From Chara braunii (lineage: Eukaryota > Streptophyta > Charophyceae > Charales > Characeae), in contig BFEA01000287.1 of the NCBI GenBank assembly GCA_003427395.1, positions 339,573-388,783 of the forward strand: 49,211 nucleotides of DNA. The letters run 5' to 3'. The notes beneath the pieces were generated by a model, which saw nothing but the letters and a program-made list of their open reading frames with translations, was not told where the DNA came from and did not search any database. Shown in pieces: positions 8,500 to 17,934 of this stretch. Position numbers and translations under genes: made by a program. Each line of letters opens with the position of its first letter. Position 1 is the first letter of the stretch.

Positions 8500-9990
8500 T
8501 GGGGTCTTGAGAGTTTGTAATTCCGAGGGGAATTGCAAACTTTTCAGACCCCCCAGGCATGGAAGTCCCCCCTCCTCTCCCTCCCTAAGGAAGAAAAACA
8601 GGGATTATTTTCATGTTTAGAGAGTGTATTTAGAAAATTTTAGACGTTTTCACATCCCAGTACAGATCACGCACCAGATCGTGGTTCTAGCGTTCTCATA
8701 GGGACATTCCTCGAAATCGAAAAAGGGAAACCACCAGTACTTACGAATGTCGCGGCCGCATGTGCGCCACGACCTGCTGGTATGAACGGCCCTGGGGCGC
8801 TGGAATAAATTCATTCAAGTGGAATCGTTTTAGCACTGTATCAATGGCTGGCTGCATGCACGCTGCAACTTCCGGAAGTACTGGTGGTTTAATTAATCTA
8901 CTTCCTCCTCTTCATTATATCCTAAGCCTGCACCCTTTTGGCCAGACTCGCTTGCCTTTCTTGAGGGGGAAGACCAGAGCTTCCCCCTGCGCCCAGCAAC
9001 AGAATTCCCAGACCTTTTTCCACCTCATGCCCTGTCGTTGGTCAACAGCCGAGGGTACGCGAGCTGAGCCTGCAGGTGGTGAGGGCAGATGGTGCCCCAG
9101 TGCCTCCTGGAGTACCCATAGCGGCCCGCACCACCTAAACTTTTTTACTTTTTTTTGTTTAACAGCCCGGGGGGTAGCTGGAGGTGCTGACAGGAGAAGT
9201 CACCTCTAGCTATTCCGGAGAGGCTCGATCTATTGGTGGGGAGCTGCACCTGCTCTAAATCGAGTCCAGCGTCCCTTTACAAGATAAGATTCACGAACCG
9301 AACTGTATCACATCAGCTGAAACATGCTGGGGGAGTCTCTTGAGCTTACAGTAGGCCGCCAGGACTGCCCATTAATATGCTAGCTACTCCCCTTCCGATT
9401 ACTTGCAGTACTCGGATTGAGCTCACATGAATATTTCTCAGAAGATTGACTCCTGCCTATTTTTATCTGTGACCAGACACCTCCCTGGGCTCAAGATCTA
9501 CAGAACCACATTGCCTCACCTCCTAGCCTCTGTCTGCATCTTGGCTTCTCTTCCTATCGATCTTGGCCTCCTCACGGGACGCTGTCTATCTACCTCTGAC
9601 CCTCCCTGGAGCATTACCCCTGATCTGAGGCAAGTTACTCCTCTAAATCTTGGGCCTCTTCCTGTCTTCCCTTAAACCCTGAACCCTAGTTACCCTGCCA
9701 TGCCATACCATTGTAGATCTCCGATTGCTTCTGCTGGAAGGGGGGGACAGATCTAAAAAATCGGTGGGGGGTTTCAGTTGGATCGTGGGGTTGATCCGGG
9801 TCCAATCATGAAAGATAAGGGTGTAATCTTTTCTTCTAAAACCCTCCTCTCCTTCTCCCTTTCTTCCCGTTCTCCTCCTGGCCAGCTCACGTGTGCCATC
9901 CATCCCCTTTGTTCTTCCCCCCAGCCAGTCTTTAGAGAATTGTTGGATGCTCTTTTGGGTGTCTTTATATTGCGTGAAATGTCCCATCTT
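8500..9990. other. No recognisable gene
   Basis: No frame or RNA family is recognised. A short T-rich run lies at about 9141-9160. The frames at 8760-9209 and 9427-9675 have no family resemblance. Confidence 0.4.
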
Positions 9991-10425
9991 GGATTTAGTA
10001 TGTGCCCATTGGGCTTGTAACTCTCTTTGAATGAATTGTCATATCATGTCCGTCCCCTCTGGCCCATCGACTCGGAAGTGCTCTAAATCGTGCATACATC
10101 TCTGCCATCATAATAGTGTCTACAGTATCATTTTTCTTCCCAAGTGGACGAGATTTTCTGTAAAGGTCGTTGACTGTGTGGGGTGCCAGGTGCCCAGGAG
10201 GAGGGCTTTCCACTCCCATCAGCGCCAGGCGAGCATTGCTCCCAGGCATTATAGGAATATATGTTCGATTGTTTCTCTGTGTTTGCAGTGGCGGTGGTTT
10301 TCCTGACAGGCCTTGCGCCAGGGGAGGGCCATGCCCTTCTGTTCCAGCGAAGAGTGGTCGATCAACCAATCGTTTGTTGGCAGGCATCGTGGCAGATCTG
10401 CCACGCGCCCCCTAAACTAGGCTTA
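9990..10425 (-). pseudogene. LINE ORF2 3' end (zf-RVT domain), broken
   Basis: In one minus-strand frame the translation gives VADLPRCLPTNDWL, then CQENHRHCKHRETIEHIF and CLGAMLAW. This is the Cys/His pattern of the zf-RVT domain at the C-terminus of plant LINE ORF2 proteins (C..C....E...H.F..C). The frame is interrupted by several stops, each explicable by a single transition. It is a 5'-truncated, inactive fragment; the rest of the element is not seen upstream on this strand. Confidence 0.5.
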
Positions 10426-10507
10426 CAAATATCTTAGATCTCAGACAAACATCTGCAGCCAAAGCCGGGTGATGGCCCCGGTATTCTGTTATTTTTGTAA
10501 CTATCTG

Positions 10508-10625
10508 GGACACTGGACCCGTTTTCCAGCAGGTGATGCTCCCCACCAATAGACAGGAGCCACCCAAAGGAGTGCTATCAGGGATGCTCGTATCACCCCC
10601 AACAGCACAGCCAGAGGGTGCATTT
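10508..10625 (+). mobile_element. LINE 3'-tail-like sequence, copy 1
   Basis: ACTGGACCCGTTTTCCAGCAGGT...GCTCCCCACCAATAGA matches the tails at 11637 and 17488, and its first part matches the end of the full LINE at 31238. Similarity with the 11.6-kb copy continues (GGAGTGCTA...GCTCGTATCA). No clean poly-A end is seen before the next repeat begins. Confidence 0.5.
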
Positions 10626-10740
10626 AAACCACCACTACCTCCGATCCTCCTTTTGCCGCCCCTGAATTTCCCTGCGCACCGACTTTTGCCGCCCCTGAAT
10701 TACCCTGCGCACCGATTTTTGCCGAGCCTGGCATGGGGAA
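10624..10740 (+). repeat. SINE-like family, partial copy with 35-bp tandem duplication
   Basis: TTAAACCACCACTAC and CCCTGCGCACC match the repeat found at 24595-24785 and, inverted, at 32885-33078. Inside, a ~35-bp unit containing TTTTGCCGCCCCTGAATT is repeated twice, with the start of a third (10652-10735). Confidence 0.5.
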
Positions 10741-10844
10741 GGTTCGGTTTCGTTTTGTTCTTGGTACTCGTGAAAAAAAAAGGAAGAACAAGAAATAGAA
10801 ACAAAAAAAAAGCTTTGGCCGAGACACACGTCTCCATACATTTC

Positions 10845-11175
10845 AGGAAGTACTACCAAAGTGTGAGTATCCCTTCAGCACACGGCGCCCCGTGACAGAA
10901 CGTGGAACAGGAGGCAGGGCGCAAAGAAAACCAAGAAAAGGAACCAAAAAAAGAAACAGTGAGGAAACCCTTATTCTGGTCAGATTCATCCGGGGAAGTT
11001 TAGGTTTCAATATGCCCTCCGCACACAGCGCTCCCTGTCAGGACATTGAATACGCCCTGCCTCGCTGGCAGGGCACAAAGAAAATAGAAAAAAACAACAA
11101 CAGCAACAAGGATTTTTCCCTTATACTGGTAAGATTCATTCCGGGAAGTACCAGTGTGAGTATGACATCGTGGAG
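10845..11175 (+). repeat. Imperfect ~150-bp tandem repeat
   Basis: The order GGGAAGTAC/TTT...GTGTGAGTAT...GCACACRGCGC...GCAGGGCRCAAAGAAAA recurs, with starts near 10845, 10990 and 11140, the last one partial. A-rich linkers vary in length. No coding meaning is apparent. Confidence 0.5.
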
Positions 11176-11369
11176 AGCGTTACCCGACGTCAGTGATCTC
11201 GATACATTTCCTTTTCCTCTTTTTTTTCTTTCAAGAGTGGGCCCACATGGGCCTCTGGAGGCCGAGCCTCCGCGGGACCTCCGAACTTTTCGGAGTAGGC
11301 TACATTAGTAAATTCCCATTTTTCCCAACACGGAGAAAGGTAGTGGCAGGTTTATTAAAAAAAAAAAAA

Positions 11370-11504
11370 AAAATGCCTTTCAACGCCGCACGGATGGTAT
11401 GGAGGGAGATGGGCTCAGTGGATCAGGACTGGCTTGGTCGATCGGGACTGGCTTGGTCTATTTGTAGTCTTTTACTTGGATGATATTCTAGCATTCAGTA
11501 ACAC
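11370..11504 (+). pseudogene. Ty3/gypsy reverse transcriptase fragment, 5' part
   Basis: 11461-11505 translates as FVVFYLDDILAFSNT. It contains the YLDD catalytic box and the DDILxFS context specific to Ty3/gypsy reverse transcriptases. Upstream, MPFNAARMVW at about 11373 is a degraded counterpart of the MPFGL-NAPATFQ region. The sequence is cut at 11504 by a 266-bp insertion and resumes at 11771. It is an inactive relic; no gag, protease, RNase H or integrase is visible nearby. Confidence 0.72.
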
Positions 11505-11770
11505 AACCTTTCTCTGGTGGCGTTGCGGTGGTTCGGAGGCTAGGCTTGCAGGAGTAGACCAGGCATCCCATTTCGGATGAAGAGGGCTCTGACCTGCAAT
11601 GGTGTGGCATGGAAATGGCGTTCTTCTATAAGGGGGCTGGACCCGTTTTCCAGCAGGTGCTGCTCCCCACCAATAAATGGAGCCTCCCCGGGGTGCTAGC
11701 GGTGTCTGCTCTCATCAGCACCTCTAGCAACCCTACGGGCTGATTTCAAAAAAAAAAAAAAAAAAAAAAG
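11505..11770 (+). mobile_element. 5'-truncated LINE 3' tail inserted in the gypsy RT
   Basis: The insert carries the shared tail motif (CTGGACCCGTTTTCCAGCAGG, then CTCCCCACCAATAAATGGAG) and ends in about 23 A residues (11747-11769). It is flanked by similar sequence: TTCAGTAACAC at 11494-11504 and TTCAGCAAGACAC at 11771-11783, an imperfect target-site duplication. The gypsy reading frame resumes after it. This is a classic nested retroposition and identifies the tail motif as a LINE 3' end. Confidence 0.78.
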
Positions 11771-11835
11771 TTCAGCAAGACACTGGAAGAGCACGTAGAG
11801 CATCTGCACAAAGTAGCTCTACTCTTCCTGTATTG
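11771..11835 (+). pseudogene. Ty3/gypsy reverse transcriptase fragment, 3' part
   Basis: Translates as FSKTLEEHVEHLHKVALLFLY then a stop. This is the segment that follows YLDDIL in gypsy reverse transcriptases (the (Y/F)S(K)T..EEH..HL..V motif). Together with 11370-11504 it forms one interrupted relic. Confidence 0.75.
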
Positions 11836-11898
11836 AACTCTGTTTCATGCTTGCCCAGCTCTACTCTTCCTGTATTGAACTCCGTTGCATGCTTGCCG
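11815..11898. repeat. 42-bp tandem duplication
   Basis: AGCTCTACTCTTCCTGTATT begins two copies, at 11815 and 11857, that differ at a few positions. It lies in the decayed gypsy sequence. Confidence 0.85.
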
Positions 11899-12004
11899 GT
11901 GGTGACTAACCCAACTGCTGGCCCGCCGGACTGCTGCCCCCCTGAGAACAGACGGGGCCTCCTTTTAAAAATAAATAAAAGGAGTAATAACCATGGCACC
12001 CGCG

Positions 12005-12160
12005 GACCCGGACCCGACATGTCTAGACCGAGGCCCAGACATTTGTCTGGACCGGTCCAGACGTCCGGTCATCCGGACAGGCACTAGACAACCGGACAGG
12101 ACAGGACCCAGACAGTCCGGACCGGTACACCAGACACAAAAAATGTCCGGACCGAAAAGG
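12005..12160. repeat. Cluster of GTCCGG/CCGGAC/GTCTGG palindromic motifs
   Basis: About 150 bp packed with alternating CCGGAC, GTCCGG, CCAGAC and GTCTGG words. It includes a perfect 18-bp palindrome at 12045-12062 (GTCTGGACCGGTCCAGAC). It is followed by an A-rich tail (12164-12186). It resembles a small retroposed or satellite-like unit; similar words occur at 20-50. Confidence 0.6.
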
Positions 12161-12186
12161 GGAAAAAAAAAAAAAAAAAAAAAAAA

Positions 12187-12515
12187 GAGCGGATAATACA
12201 TTAGTAATAAACAGTACTGAACACAAATGAAGTCAGTTTTATGAACACAATCAACGGCAGCTGCGAGTAAGGGGACGAAACTGAGTACTTACTGTCTTTC
12301 ACTATTCACAACTTGACAGCGTCATACTGTCACAGACATTCACAAAGGCTCACACAACACTTGAAATTCTCGACAGACCAATCCCAAGTCACTTGAGAAA
12401 AGAGAACGAAAATCAGAAAGAAACAGAACTTCGAACTTTGAAGTTATACTTTCTAATTCATATTCATATGAAAATTGAAATTTAAACTGTTAAGTTATTC
12501 AGATCTGCATAAGAA
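12187..12515. other. AT-rich stretch, no feature recognised
   Basis: No coding or RNA similarity. Base composition is clearly richer in A+T than the neighbouring CCGG cluster. Confidence 0.4.
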
Positions 12516-12565
12516 CAGATCTGAGATCTGGCCAGGACCTGATCCAAGACAAGATCTCAGATCTG
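12516..12565. repeat. Perfect 14-bp inverted repeat
   Basis: CAGATCTGAGATCT (12516-12529) and AGATCTCAGATCTG (12552-12565) are exact reverse complements around a 22-base loop. Confidence 0.85.
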
Positions 12566-12571
12566 ACGAAA

Positions 12572-12575
<4 letters not shown>

Positions 12576-12632
<57 letters not shown>
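12576..12632. repeat. (CT)n microsatellite
   Basis: An uninterrupted CT tract followed by (CTCG)n-like sequence to 12648. From there to 13168 I recognise nothing. Confidence 0.95.
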
Positions 12633-12636
<4 letters not shown>

Positions 12637-13168
12637 CGCTCGCTCGCTTGATGTTCTGTGGCGCTATGCAACCATTTCATCTTCGGATTCGGAATCGGAC
12701 TCGTCCTCATCCGATGAACTACCACCGTAGTACAACAGCAGAGGGAGCTGCTGGAGGCGTCTGGCGGCGTCCGGTGGGCCCTGAAACGGCCAAAAAATAC
12801 CGGGAGCATTTTTGGGGGGCGGCCTAGGACCCGAAAAACGTCCTAGCCCTCCCCCCCCAAAAAAATCGAATTTTTCAGTACTTCTCCGCATGTACAGTTC
12901 TCAGTTGACAACGCGCAAAAAAATCCTGATTGCAGGAATGGAGATTTTTTGGGATTGGCGTTTTTTTTCTGTTTTCTTTCCCCTAACTGGATCTTCATTC
13001 TTCCTTTGCAACCCTGGGCTGACGGAGCACCTAGACCAGATTCCATCTAGATGCTCTGCCTGCCAGCTTCCAACTGGGCTGCACATTGCTATTTGTGTTG
13101 GATTCCATCCAGGCCGTTGATTGGCTAGATTCCGTCTGGCTGGTCTGGCTACCAGATTCGATCTAGAT

Positions 13169-13277
13169 TACCGTCTTCACCCGAACAGAACGCCGGGTCA
13201 TTATACCTGTATCTCGACTGAAAGTTGTCCCAAATACAGCAGTAACGACCGGGCGTTCTATTCAGGTAAAGACGGTA
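13169..13277. mobile_element. 105-bp palindromic MITE, copy 2
   Basis: The body is 13171-13275, exactly 105 bp like copy 1. It begins CCGTCTTCACCCGAACAGAA and ends with TAAAGACGG; the arms pair over about 28 bp with a few mismatches. TA flanks both ends (13169-13170, 13276-13277). The arm sequence matches copy 1 for the outer 23 bp with one change, while the centres are unrelated. It is noncoding. Confidence 0.82.
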
Positions 13278-13394
13278 TATTCCATCGGGATACTCTGCCA
13301 TTCCGACTTCGCCCTGCATCAATCTACACCGTTGACTGCTATTTTCTGTTGGACTTTGGCTTTGCCCTCTGTCAACCTACCCATACGCTATTCG

Positions 13395-13571
13395 TAGGTT
13401 GCTATTTGTGGCAGCAAGCCTATTCATAGGTTGCTATTTGTGGCAGCAAAGTCTATTCGTAGGTTGCTATTTGAGAGCTATTTAATTGCTTTGCTATTTG
13501 ATTGCTATTTAATTGTTTTGCTATTTGATTGCTATTTAATTGCTTTGCTATTTGATTGCTATTTAATTGCT
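13395..13571. repeat. TTGCTATTT-rich tandem array running into a gap
   Basis: First ~32-bp units (GGTTGCTATTTGTGGCAGCA), then ~28-bp units alternating TTTGCTATTTGATTG and CTATTTAATTG. The array is cut by the assembly gap, so its true length is unknown. Confidence 0.85.
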
Positions 13572-14316
13572 NNNNNNNNNNNNNNNNNNNNNNNNNNNNN
13601 NNNNNNNNNNNNNNNNNNNNNNNNNNNNNNNNNNNNNNNNNNNNNNNNNNNNNNNNNNNNNNNNNNNNNNNNNNNNNNNNNNNNNNNNNNNNNNNNNNNN
13701 NNNNNNNNNNNNNNNNNNNNNNNNNNNNNNNNNNNNNNNNNNNNNNNNNNNNNNNNNNNNNNNNNNNNNNNNNNNNNNNNNNNNNNNNNNNNNNNNNNNN
13801 NNNNNNNNNNNNNNNNNNNNNNNNNNNNNNNNNNNNNNNNNNNNNNNNNNNNNNNNNNNNNNNNNNNNNNNNNNNNNNNNNNNNNNNNNNNNNNNNNNNN
13901 NNNNNNNNNNNNNNNNNNNNNNNNNNNNNNNNNNNNNNNNNNNNNNNNNNNNNNNNNNNNNNNNNNNNNNNNNNNNNNNNNNNNNNNNNNNNNNNNNNNN
14001 NNNNNNNNNNNNNNNNNNNNNNNNNNNNNNNNNNNNNNNNNNNNNNNNNNNNNNNNNNNNNNNNNNNNNNNNNNNNNNNNNNNNNNNNNNNNNNNNNNNN
14101 NNNNNNNNNNNNNNNNNNNNNNNNNNNNNNNNNNNNNNNNNNNNNNNNNNNNNNNNNNNNNNNNNNNNNNNNNNNNNNNNNNNNNNNNNNNNNNNNNNNN
14201 NNNNNNNNNNNNNNNNNNNNNNNNNNNNNNNNNNNNNNNNNNNNNNNNNNNNNNNNNNNNNNNNNNNNNNNNNNNNNNNNNNNNNNNNNNNNNNNNNNNN
14301 NNNNNNNNNNNNNNNN
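13572..14316. other. Assembly gap (745 N)
   Basis: Run of undetermined bases, with tandem repeats on both sides. This is the likely reason assembly failed. Confidence 0.99.
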
Positions 14317-14490
14317 CAGACAGCAGGCACAGATCTCATCCCGGCCCTTCCCTTCTCACCAAGAACGGCCTACCCCCGAAGGGTACAATTCATTGGGCCG
14401 TCCCCCCAAGGCGTGCCTGACCCTAGTAGGCGAATGCACTGTAGCCCAGCTGCTGGGTCACAGACAGCAGGCACAGATCTCATCCCAGCC
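14317..14490. repeat. 144-bp-spaced direct repeat beside the gap
   Basis: CAGACAGCAGGCACAGATCT begins at 14317 and again at 14461, each continuing CATCCC. A 144-bp unit probably continues into the gap. Confidence 0.75.
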
Positions 14491-14640
14491 AGCCAACCGT
14501 AGATGCTTCGGAGGGGTGCCAGCTGCAGCCTTATCCTGGCACAAGCCAGCGGACTCAGGACCCCCCTACCCGTAGTTGGCCGAGCACCATCCATCTAGGC
14601 TCGGACAGGGAACCAGCAGTCTGCCCCTAAGCATCCACTC

Positions 14641-14729
14641 GGGCATGGCAGGGATCGAACCTGCAACCTGTGTCTCCAAAGAACGGGTGTATTTCGAGAT
14701 CTAGCCTGCAGCATGCTCCACAGGTGCCC
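14641..14729 (-). ncRNA. tRNA-Ser(CGA)-like sequence, decayed
   Basis: On the minus strand an 89-base stretch has a perfect T-arm (GCAGG, TTCGATC, CCTGC) and therefore a perfect pol III B box. The 3' acceptor strand CATGCCC pairs at five positions with 5' GGGCACC. The CTCGAAA heptamer sits at anticodon-loop position (CGA), and there is extra sequence where a class II variable arm belongs. The D-arm and anticodon stem do not pair well. It is most likely a tRNA-derived SINE head or pseudo-tRNA and not a working tRNA gene. Confidence 0.4.
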
Positions 14730-14732
14730 GGC

Positions 14733-15058
14733 CTCTTGAACCCACAACCTGCCGAAGTGAACACAAAGGCACCCAATTTCTTCTGGGCTACAGTGCAAAG
14801 CAGTGTGCGAATGGGCCCTAGGCTCTGCCCTAAGCTCTGCGCTCAGAATCCACAATTCAATACTCAGAACATCACACCGGAGTGCAGGCCCAAAGATTCG
14901 AAACCACACCCTAAGCCACCACAACGGTGAATATTGCAGGCAGGATACCAATATCCAGTACAGTGCACCAGAGTGCAGGCTCGAAGATTCAAAGTCACAG
15001 CGTATGCTACAAAGGTGCATAGCCGACCAGCGGTCGACCAAGTGAGCTAGGGGCGGCC
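14733..15058 (-). repeat. Tandem tRNA-like modules (SINE-like cluster)
   Basis: Further B-box-like T-arms lie upstream on the minus strand: GGGTTCAAGAGGCC (about 14748), GGTTTCGAATC (about 14905) and TTCGAGCC (about 14985). The 5'-most module begins at 15058 with GGCCGCCCCTAGCTCACTTGGT, close to a tRNA acceptor plus D-arm with an A box. Together with 14641-14729 this suggests several head-to-tail tRNA-derived units. Confidence 0.4.
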
Positions 15059-15067
15059 ATTCGCCTC

Positions 15068-15277
15068 TTGGACGTATCCATTATGGTATCTCCCACTCCT
15101 CTCCGAAGCTCAGTTAGGCCCTCCTCCTACCCTTCATTTCTCTTCTCCTCTCCATGCAGGATGACGAAGATGAATCGTGACAAACAGCGGCCAACACTGC
15201 CTTCCGTGCATGCTTCACAAGCATCTCCTGAAGAAGATGAACAAGAGGAAGAAGAAGAAGAAGAAGAAGAGAAATAA
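15068..15277 (+). other. Short acidic open frame, uncertain
   Basis: A 69-residue frame ends in a Glu-rich tail made by GAA/GAG repeats. The neighbouring frame 15349-15744 is rich in Arg and Lys and includes a poly-Met tract from (ATG)n. I recognise neither; both may be chance frames over simple repeats. Confidence 0.15.
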
Positions 15278-15521
15278 ACCTCGCTCATTTCTCATCTCCT
15301 CTTCCCCCTCTGCATCCCCTTCTCCTCCTCGCCGCTTGGGATGACAATATGGTCCGCACCCTATCTCCCAAGGGCCAAGAATATGTGCTTCGTACGGCTC
15401 GACAGCGAGCACGGAACCTCACGACGAGAAGGAAGAGGAGAGCGCACACAATGCCTTCAGACAGACAAACTCTTGCGTCCAGAGTAGTTGTAGCGGAAGG
15501 AGACATGGTGGTGGTGGTGAC

Positions 15522-15574
<53 letters not shown>
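15522..15574. repeat. (GAT)n trinucleotide microsatellite
   Basis: About 17 uninterrupted GAT triplets. Confidence 0.95.
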
Positions 15575-15575
<1 letters not shown>

Positions 15576-15774
15576 CTCCGAGTATCTTCCACTTGCGGCA
15601 CGAAGAGCTCAAGGGTTGAGAGAGTCTACAAAACGGTCTGACGAAAGACAAGGAGGAGGAAGAGAAAGAGGAGGGCGGACGAAGAGGCGCACGAGGAGAA
15701 AGCAGAAGAGATCGGCAAAGAAAGGCAGAAAAATATGTGATTGAGTGATAAGGGCAAGGTAATCCAAAAATGCT

Positions 15775-16038
15775 AGCTACGTAGGGGGGTGGGGAGTGGA
15801 AAGGAGAAAGACAAGCAATGGCCGATTGCTCTTCACACGCCATTCACAGGATATTACAGCCAAGAATATACAAGCGTGTACTCATGCTCGAAAACTCGCA
15901 CGCGTTCCCCTACATGTTTCAACCGGGTGCGCTCCGGTGTCATCAGGGATGGCTAACCACTTGCCCAGTGCCTTACGGGCCACCAACACTTGCCACCCTA
16001 CGAAAAGTGCGAGCTACGTAGGGGGGTGGCGAGTGGGA
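15775..16038. repeat. Direct repeat pair bracketing ~220 bp
   Basis: AGCTACGTAGGGGGGTGG occurs at 15775-15792 and 16012-16029, followed in both by GAGTGG and a purine-rich stretch. No terminal motif was found to make it a transposon. Confidence 0.6.
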
Positions 16039-16532
16039 AGAAAGAAAAGCGAGAGACGGAAAAAGATAGACAGATAATTGAAAATACAAACAAAAGACAG
16101 TTCCGCGCAATTGTTTTCCCGAGACACGGTGTAGGAGACGGAGAGAGAGCGAGCGAGCACGGGCAGCTAGACAAGGATAACAACGGCCAGCTAAACGCTG
16201 GTCAGCTGTAGTTCATAAGCCCATCGAAAAAACAAAAAAAAAAGTCCATTGCCACGGTATAAATCAATGTCCTTACAAATGCACTGTCAAGAGGGTCCTA
16301 CGCCTTTGACCGGTGGCGTTTCCGGAGATGTCAGTGAGGTCGATGGCGGCGGTGGGAGTGTGGAAGGAGGGGATGAAGGGTTGAGAGTAAAGTGAGGTGG
16401 GAAAAAAAGATATGGGGTAATCACTACGTAAACCGGACACCGCAATCATTGTACACCTTCGTATGTACCGTCTTTTTCTATAATCTTTGCAATCATTCCA
16501 GTGTGTTGCTTGATTCACTTTGTGTCTCGTAG

Positions 16533-16572
16533 TTTTTTTTTTTTTTTTTTTTTTGGGGGGGGGGGGGGGGGG
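16533..16572. repeat. Poly-T / poly-G junction
   Basis: Twenty-two T residues directly followed by eighteen G residues. A comparable T-rich to G-run junction lies at 16827-16860. Confidence 0.9.
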
Positions 16573-16842
16573 CGCGCGGGGCTAGCCTGCATGAGTTATT
16601 TCACGCATCATCAAGTTGAACCTTATAAATGAACTGTCAAGAAGAGTGACTTTTTCCTGGGGTTTCCTTTTTTTTCTTTTTTCTTTTTTTTGTGTGTGTG
16701 TGTGAACTCGAATTTATCTTTCTTTTACCTCTCAGGGACACTTTGGCAAAAAGTTCATCCCCCCTGTCCCTCCTAAGTTCCGGGCTTTACTGTGTACTGA
16801 GTTGGGTGGGGCGGACGGCTGCTTTTGTTTTTTTTTTCTTTT

Positions 16843-16908
16843 GGGGGGGGGGGGGGGGGGGAGGAGAGGGGAAGGAGAAGGAGGAGGAGGAGGAGGAGGA
16901 GGAGGAGG
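16843..16908. repeat. G run and (GGA)n tract
   Basis: Eighteen or more G residues followed by GGA repeats. It continues the purine-strand bias seen again at 17940-18260. Confidence 0.9.
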
Positions 16909-17434
16909 GCGTGACCACCGTTTAATATTTTCCCAATGAGACGAATTGCCTCTCCTTTCCCACCAAAAGATCTCCTTTCCCGCCAACGCTGACTGTCCGA
17001 AGATGATGCCATCCACGAGACAGCTGCCCCTTTCCCGCTCGTTCCACTCTCGCATCACCTTTTGCAAATCAAGTATGACAATATGAATGGACAAAATCAT
17101 TCCGGCCCTAGTGCACCTGGGCCTCTCACGCACTTGGACATCTGGACATCCAGGCGCATCCCCAGCCGGCAAGTTTTCGCATTTGCAAACCTGGGCAGGC
17201 AGGTTACGTACTTTTCCCCTCACCAAAAACCCGCCTCCTCCTCCTCCTCATCATCATCATCGTCATCATCACATCTCCACCTCTCCGCATCCTCCTCTCT
17301 CTCTCTCCTCATCTCTCTTCCGTGGCTGCCACTCGAACCTGAATCTCCTCGTCATTTAGGGCCTCGCCGCACCACTCACCAGATGTGCAAAATGAGATTT
17401 AATTTTCGGCTAACACATAGAAATACACACCGCC

Positions 17435-17573
17435 GCCCCGGTTCCCAGTTTGTGCCAAATTGAGAGGATATGGTTGTATCTATGGGACGCTGGACCCGGT
17501 TTCCAGCAGGTGTTGCTCCCCACCAATAGATGGAGCTGTTTTTTTGTCAAAAAAAAAGAAAAAGAAAAAAAAA
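17435..17573 (+). mobile_element. 5'-truncated LINE tail with 8-bp target-site duplication
   Basis: The segment contains GCTGGACCCGGTTTCCAGCA and CTCCCCACCAATAGATGGAG, then an A-rich end (from about 17549). ACACCGCC flanks it exactly at 17427-17434 and 17574-17581. That pattern is diagnostic of target-primed reverse transcription. At 139 bp it is noncoding. Confidence 0.72.
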
Positions 17574-17934
17574 ACACCGCCACAACGTTTGCCTTTTGCG
17601 CATGTGGTAAGTGGTTCGGCGACGCCCTTACTCTCAGTGCATCGCCGCACACTACTCACCAAATCTGATACATGGCGGGCGTTTCTGCAGCGAGAAGGTG
17701 GAAAGATGCAACCACATAGTTTTTTTGTCTCTTTAACATTTGGCGAGGGAACATTTCACCATTTACTGTGTCATTTCACCATTTACTGTGTCATATTGTT
17801 TCGTCCCGCGAAAAACGCTACGTTGAATCTTTGAAAAGAAAAAAAGGAGGGGAAAAAAAAGACCCCTTTTCCTCCGCAAATCTCCGTCATGCGTGCTTTT
17901 CTGTCATCAAGATGATTTGCCCAGAAAACGGTAA

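Noticed and set aside
13431-14575. Long open frames across 13572-14316
   Set aside because: Almost entirely undetermined bases; openness is an artefact of the gap.
14641-14729. A functional tRNA-Ser gene
   Set aside because: The anticodon stem and two acceptor pairs do not form, and it sits among other decayed tRNA-like units.
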